This document shows positions 63,110 to 64,000 of a stretch of 64,000 bases of DNA, piece by piece (within the stretch, counting starts at the first letter, position 1; each line of letters begins with the position of its first letter). Below the pieces are notes generated by a model. That model ran no database searches, had not been told where the DNA came from, and worked only from the letters and a program-made list of their open reading frames with translations. Both the position numbers and the translations under genes were made by a program. The stretch is from Mauremys mutica (Eukaryota > Chordata > Testudines > Geoemydidae), in contig NC_059093.1 in assembly GCF_020497125.1 (NCBI RefSeq), positions 23,868,486-23,932,485 of the forward strand. Direction: 5' to 3'.

Positions 63110-64000
63110 GAGAAGCCTGCATTGTACACGGTTCCTGGGATAGTCCTTTGGAGTGTGGATCCCTTCAATGGGCCAGCAGCGAGTCTGGCGCCTCCCTTGT
63201 CGCACCTGAAAGGCTGGTGGGGGGTATTTCCCAACCTCATAACATATTTCAGTAACGCACACAGAGCAAAACTTCATAACTTCCCAACCAATGCGAGCAC
63301 ACACAAGCCAACATGATATTAATGTTCAACAGATCAAGACTTTTGAAATGATACTTCACCAGGCAGACTTTGTACAAACCATGGCATCATTATATGAGAG
63401 TGGTGAATATGGGGCTTCCAGGTGCTGCTTTGAGCACAGCGTGCCACACCTGGGCTTACATTGCAGTGGAGACGTACTCTTAGAGTCCATCTCTCCTGGG
63501 ATAAAGATGGCAGCAGGGCTGGCCTGGGTCATCTGACTTGGGCTCCTGGACGTAAAGCTGAGGGGCTAAAAACTGTGGTGCAGATATTTGTGTTCACACT
63601 GAAGCCTGGGTTCAGAAACCCTCACCCCTCGTGGGGCCTCAGAGGTTGGGCTCAAGCCCATTTGTCTGCATTGTAATTTTATAGTCTTGCAGCCCCAGCT
63701 CCATAACCCTGAGTCAGCTGACCCGGGCTTTGGGACAGGTGCCCTGGGTGTGTTAATCACAGTGTAGACGTAACATTAGGCTACATCTCCAGTGCAATGA
63801 AACATTCTCGGCTGGCCCGTGTCGGATTAATCAGGATCACGCAGCTTGGTCTGGAGTAAAGTTGCAGTGTCCGTGTCTGGGCTCAGGCTCAGTCCCCTGC
63901 TCCAGGAGCCCAGTTGGGTGGGAGGGAGTTTAGCGAGTGGAAATGGTGAAACCGTATTGAGGGGACTGGACCACTGACCTATCAGCTCTTAACACCCAAA
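63110..64000. repeat. probable interspersed repeats, unassigned
   Basis: 63215-63400 (ATAACATATTTCAGTAACGC, CAGATCAAGACTTTTGAAATG) resembles internal noncoding sequence of a turtle endogenous retroelement as I recall it. 63440-63790 contains GTGTAGACGTAAC and GGAGACGTACTC words typical of a turtle SINE-like repeat. No boundaries, frames or genes were found. Confidence 0.35.

Noticed and set aside
1..64000. CRISPR arrays, bacterial operons, riboswitches, plasmid or phage genes
   Set aside because: No regularly spaced identical repeats with unique spacers, no ribosome-binding sites or dense coding; composition and repeats are vertebrate.

Overview
The window looks like vertebrate nuclear DNA, most likely from a turtle. 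This is inferred from the repeat mix: CR1 retrotransposon tails, MIR-like core SINEs, short TIR elements ending in GGGTGACCAGA, a Ty3/Gypsy element and several LTRs. There are no bacterial-type operons, and no complete conventional host protein-coding gene could be recognised. The clearest host genes are RNA polymerase III tRNA genes, so the window is a dispersed tRNA gene cluster embedded in repeats. All calls were made by eye; no search was run.

Layout. 1-6.7 kb: tRNA-Gln(TTG), a tRNA-Phe copy and tRNA-Arg(TCT), a 0.7 kb TIR element (4210-4931), and a Gln-type tRNA with a CTA anticodon. 6.73-18.10 kb is the left arm and 30.81-41.00 kb the right arm of a large imperfect inverted duplication carrying mirror-image tRNA-Ser, Lys and Gln genes and an Arg-type copy. 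A tRNA-Phe is present only in the left arm. Each arm holds a private solo LTR whose empty site can be read in the other arm, so both insertions postdate the duplication. The 12.7 kb spacer (18.1-30.8 kb) holds an LTR-like repeat, the 3' end of an RLE-type LINE, a hAT-like remnant, a TTAGGGG-rich minisatellite, an array of CTCF-like motifs, and a CpG-island promoter with splice donors pointing both ways plus weak candidate exons.

41.7-54.6 kb: a 0.94 kb LTR, rearranged CR1, and a second tRNA group (Lys-like, Thr-like, two Ser-like, Glu, Ala). Two of its tRNAs are followed by related blocks of about 600 bp. A long GC-rich minisatellite and small DNA transposons follow. 54.6-60.2 kb: an inverted copy of the 44.2-44.7 kb block, then a CR1 tail split by a young 4.6 kb Ty3/Gypsy element (55262-59872) with near-identical LTRs, a 5-bp target duplication and one frame break in pol. 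60.2-64 kb: a tRNA-Cys relic, two hAT-type nonautonomous elements and an intact tRNA-Ser(GCT) whose 3' end is nearly complementary to the Gypsy primer-binding site.

The most unusual signals are tRNA bodies with mismatched anticodons (Gln body with CTA, Arg body with GTG, Ser body with AAA), the datable inverted duplication, and the CTCF-like motifs in the spacer and at mirrored arm positions.
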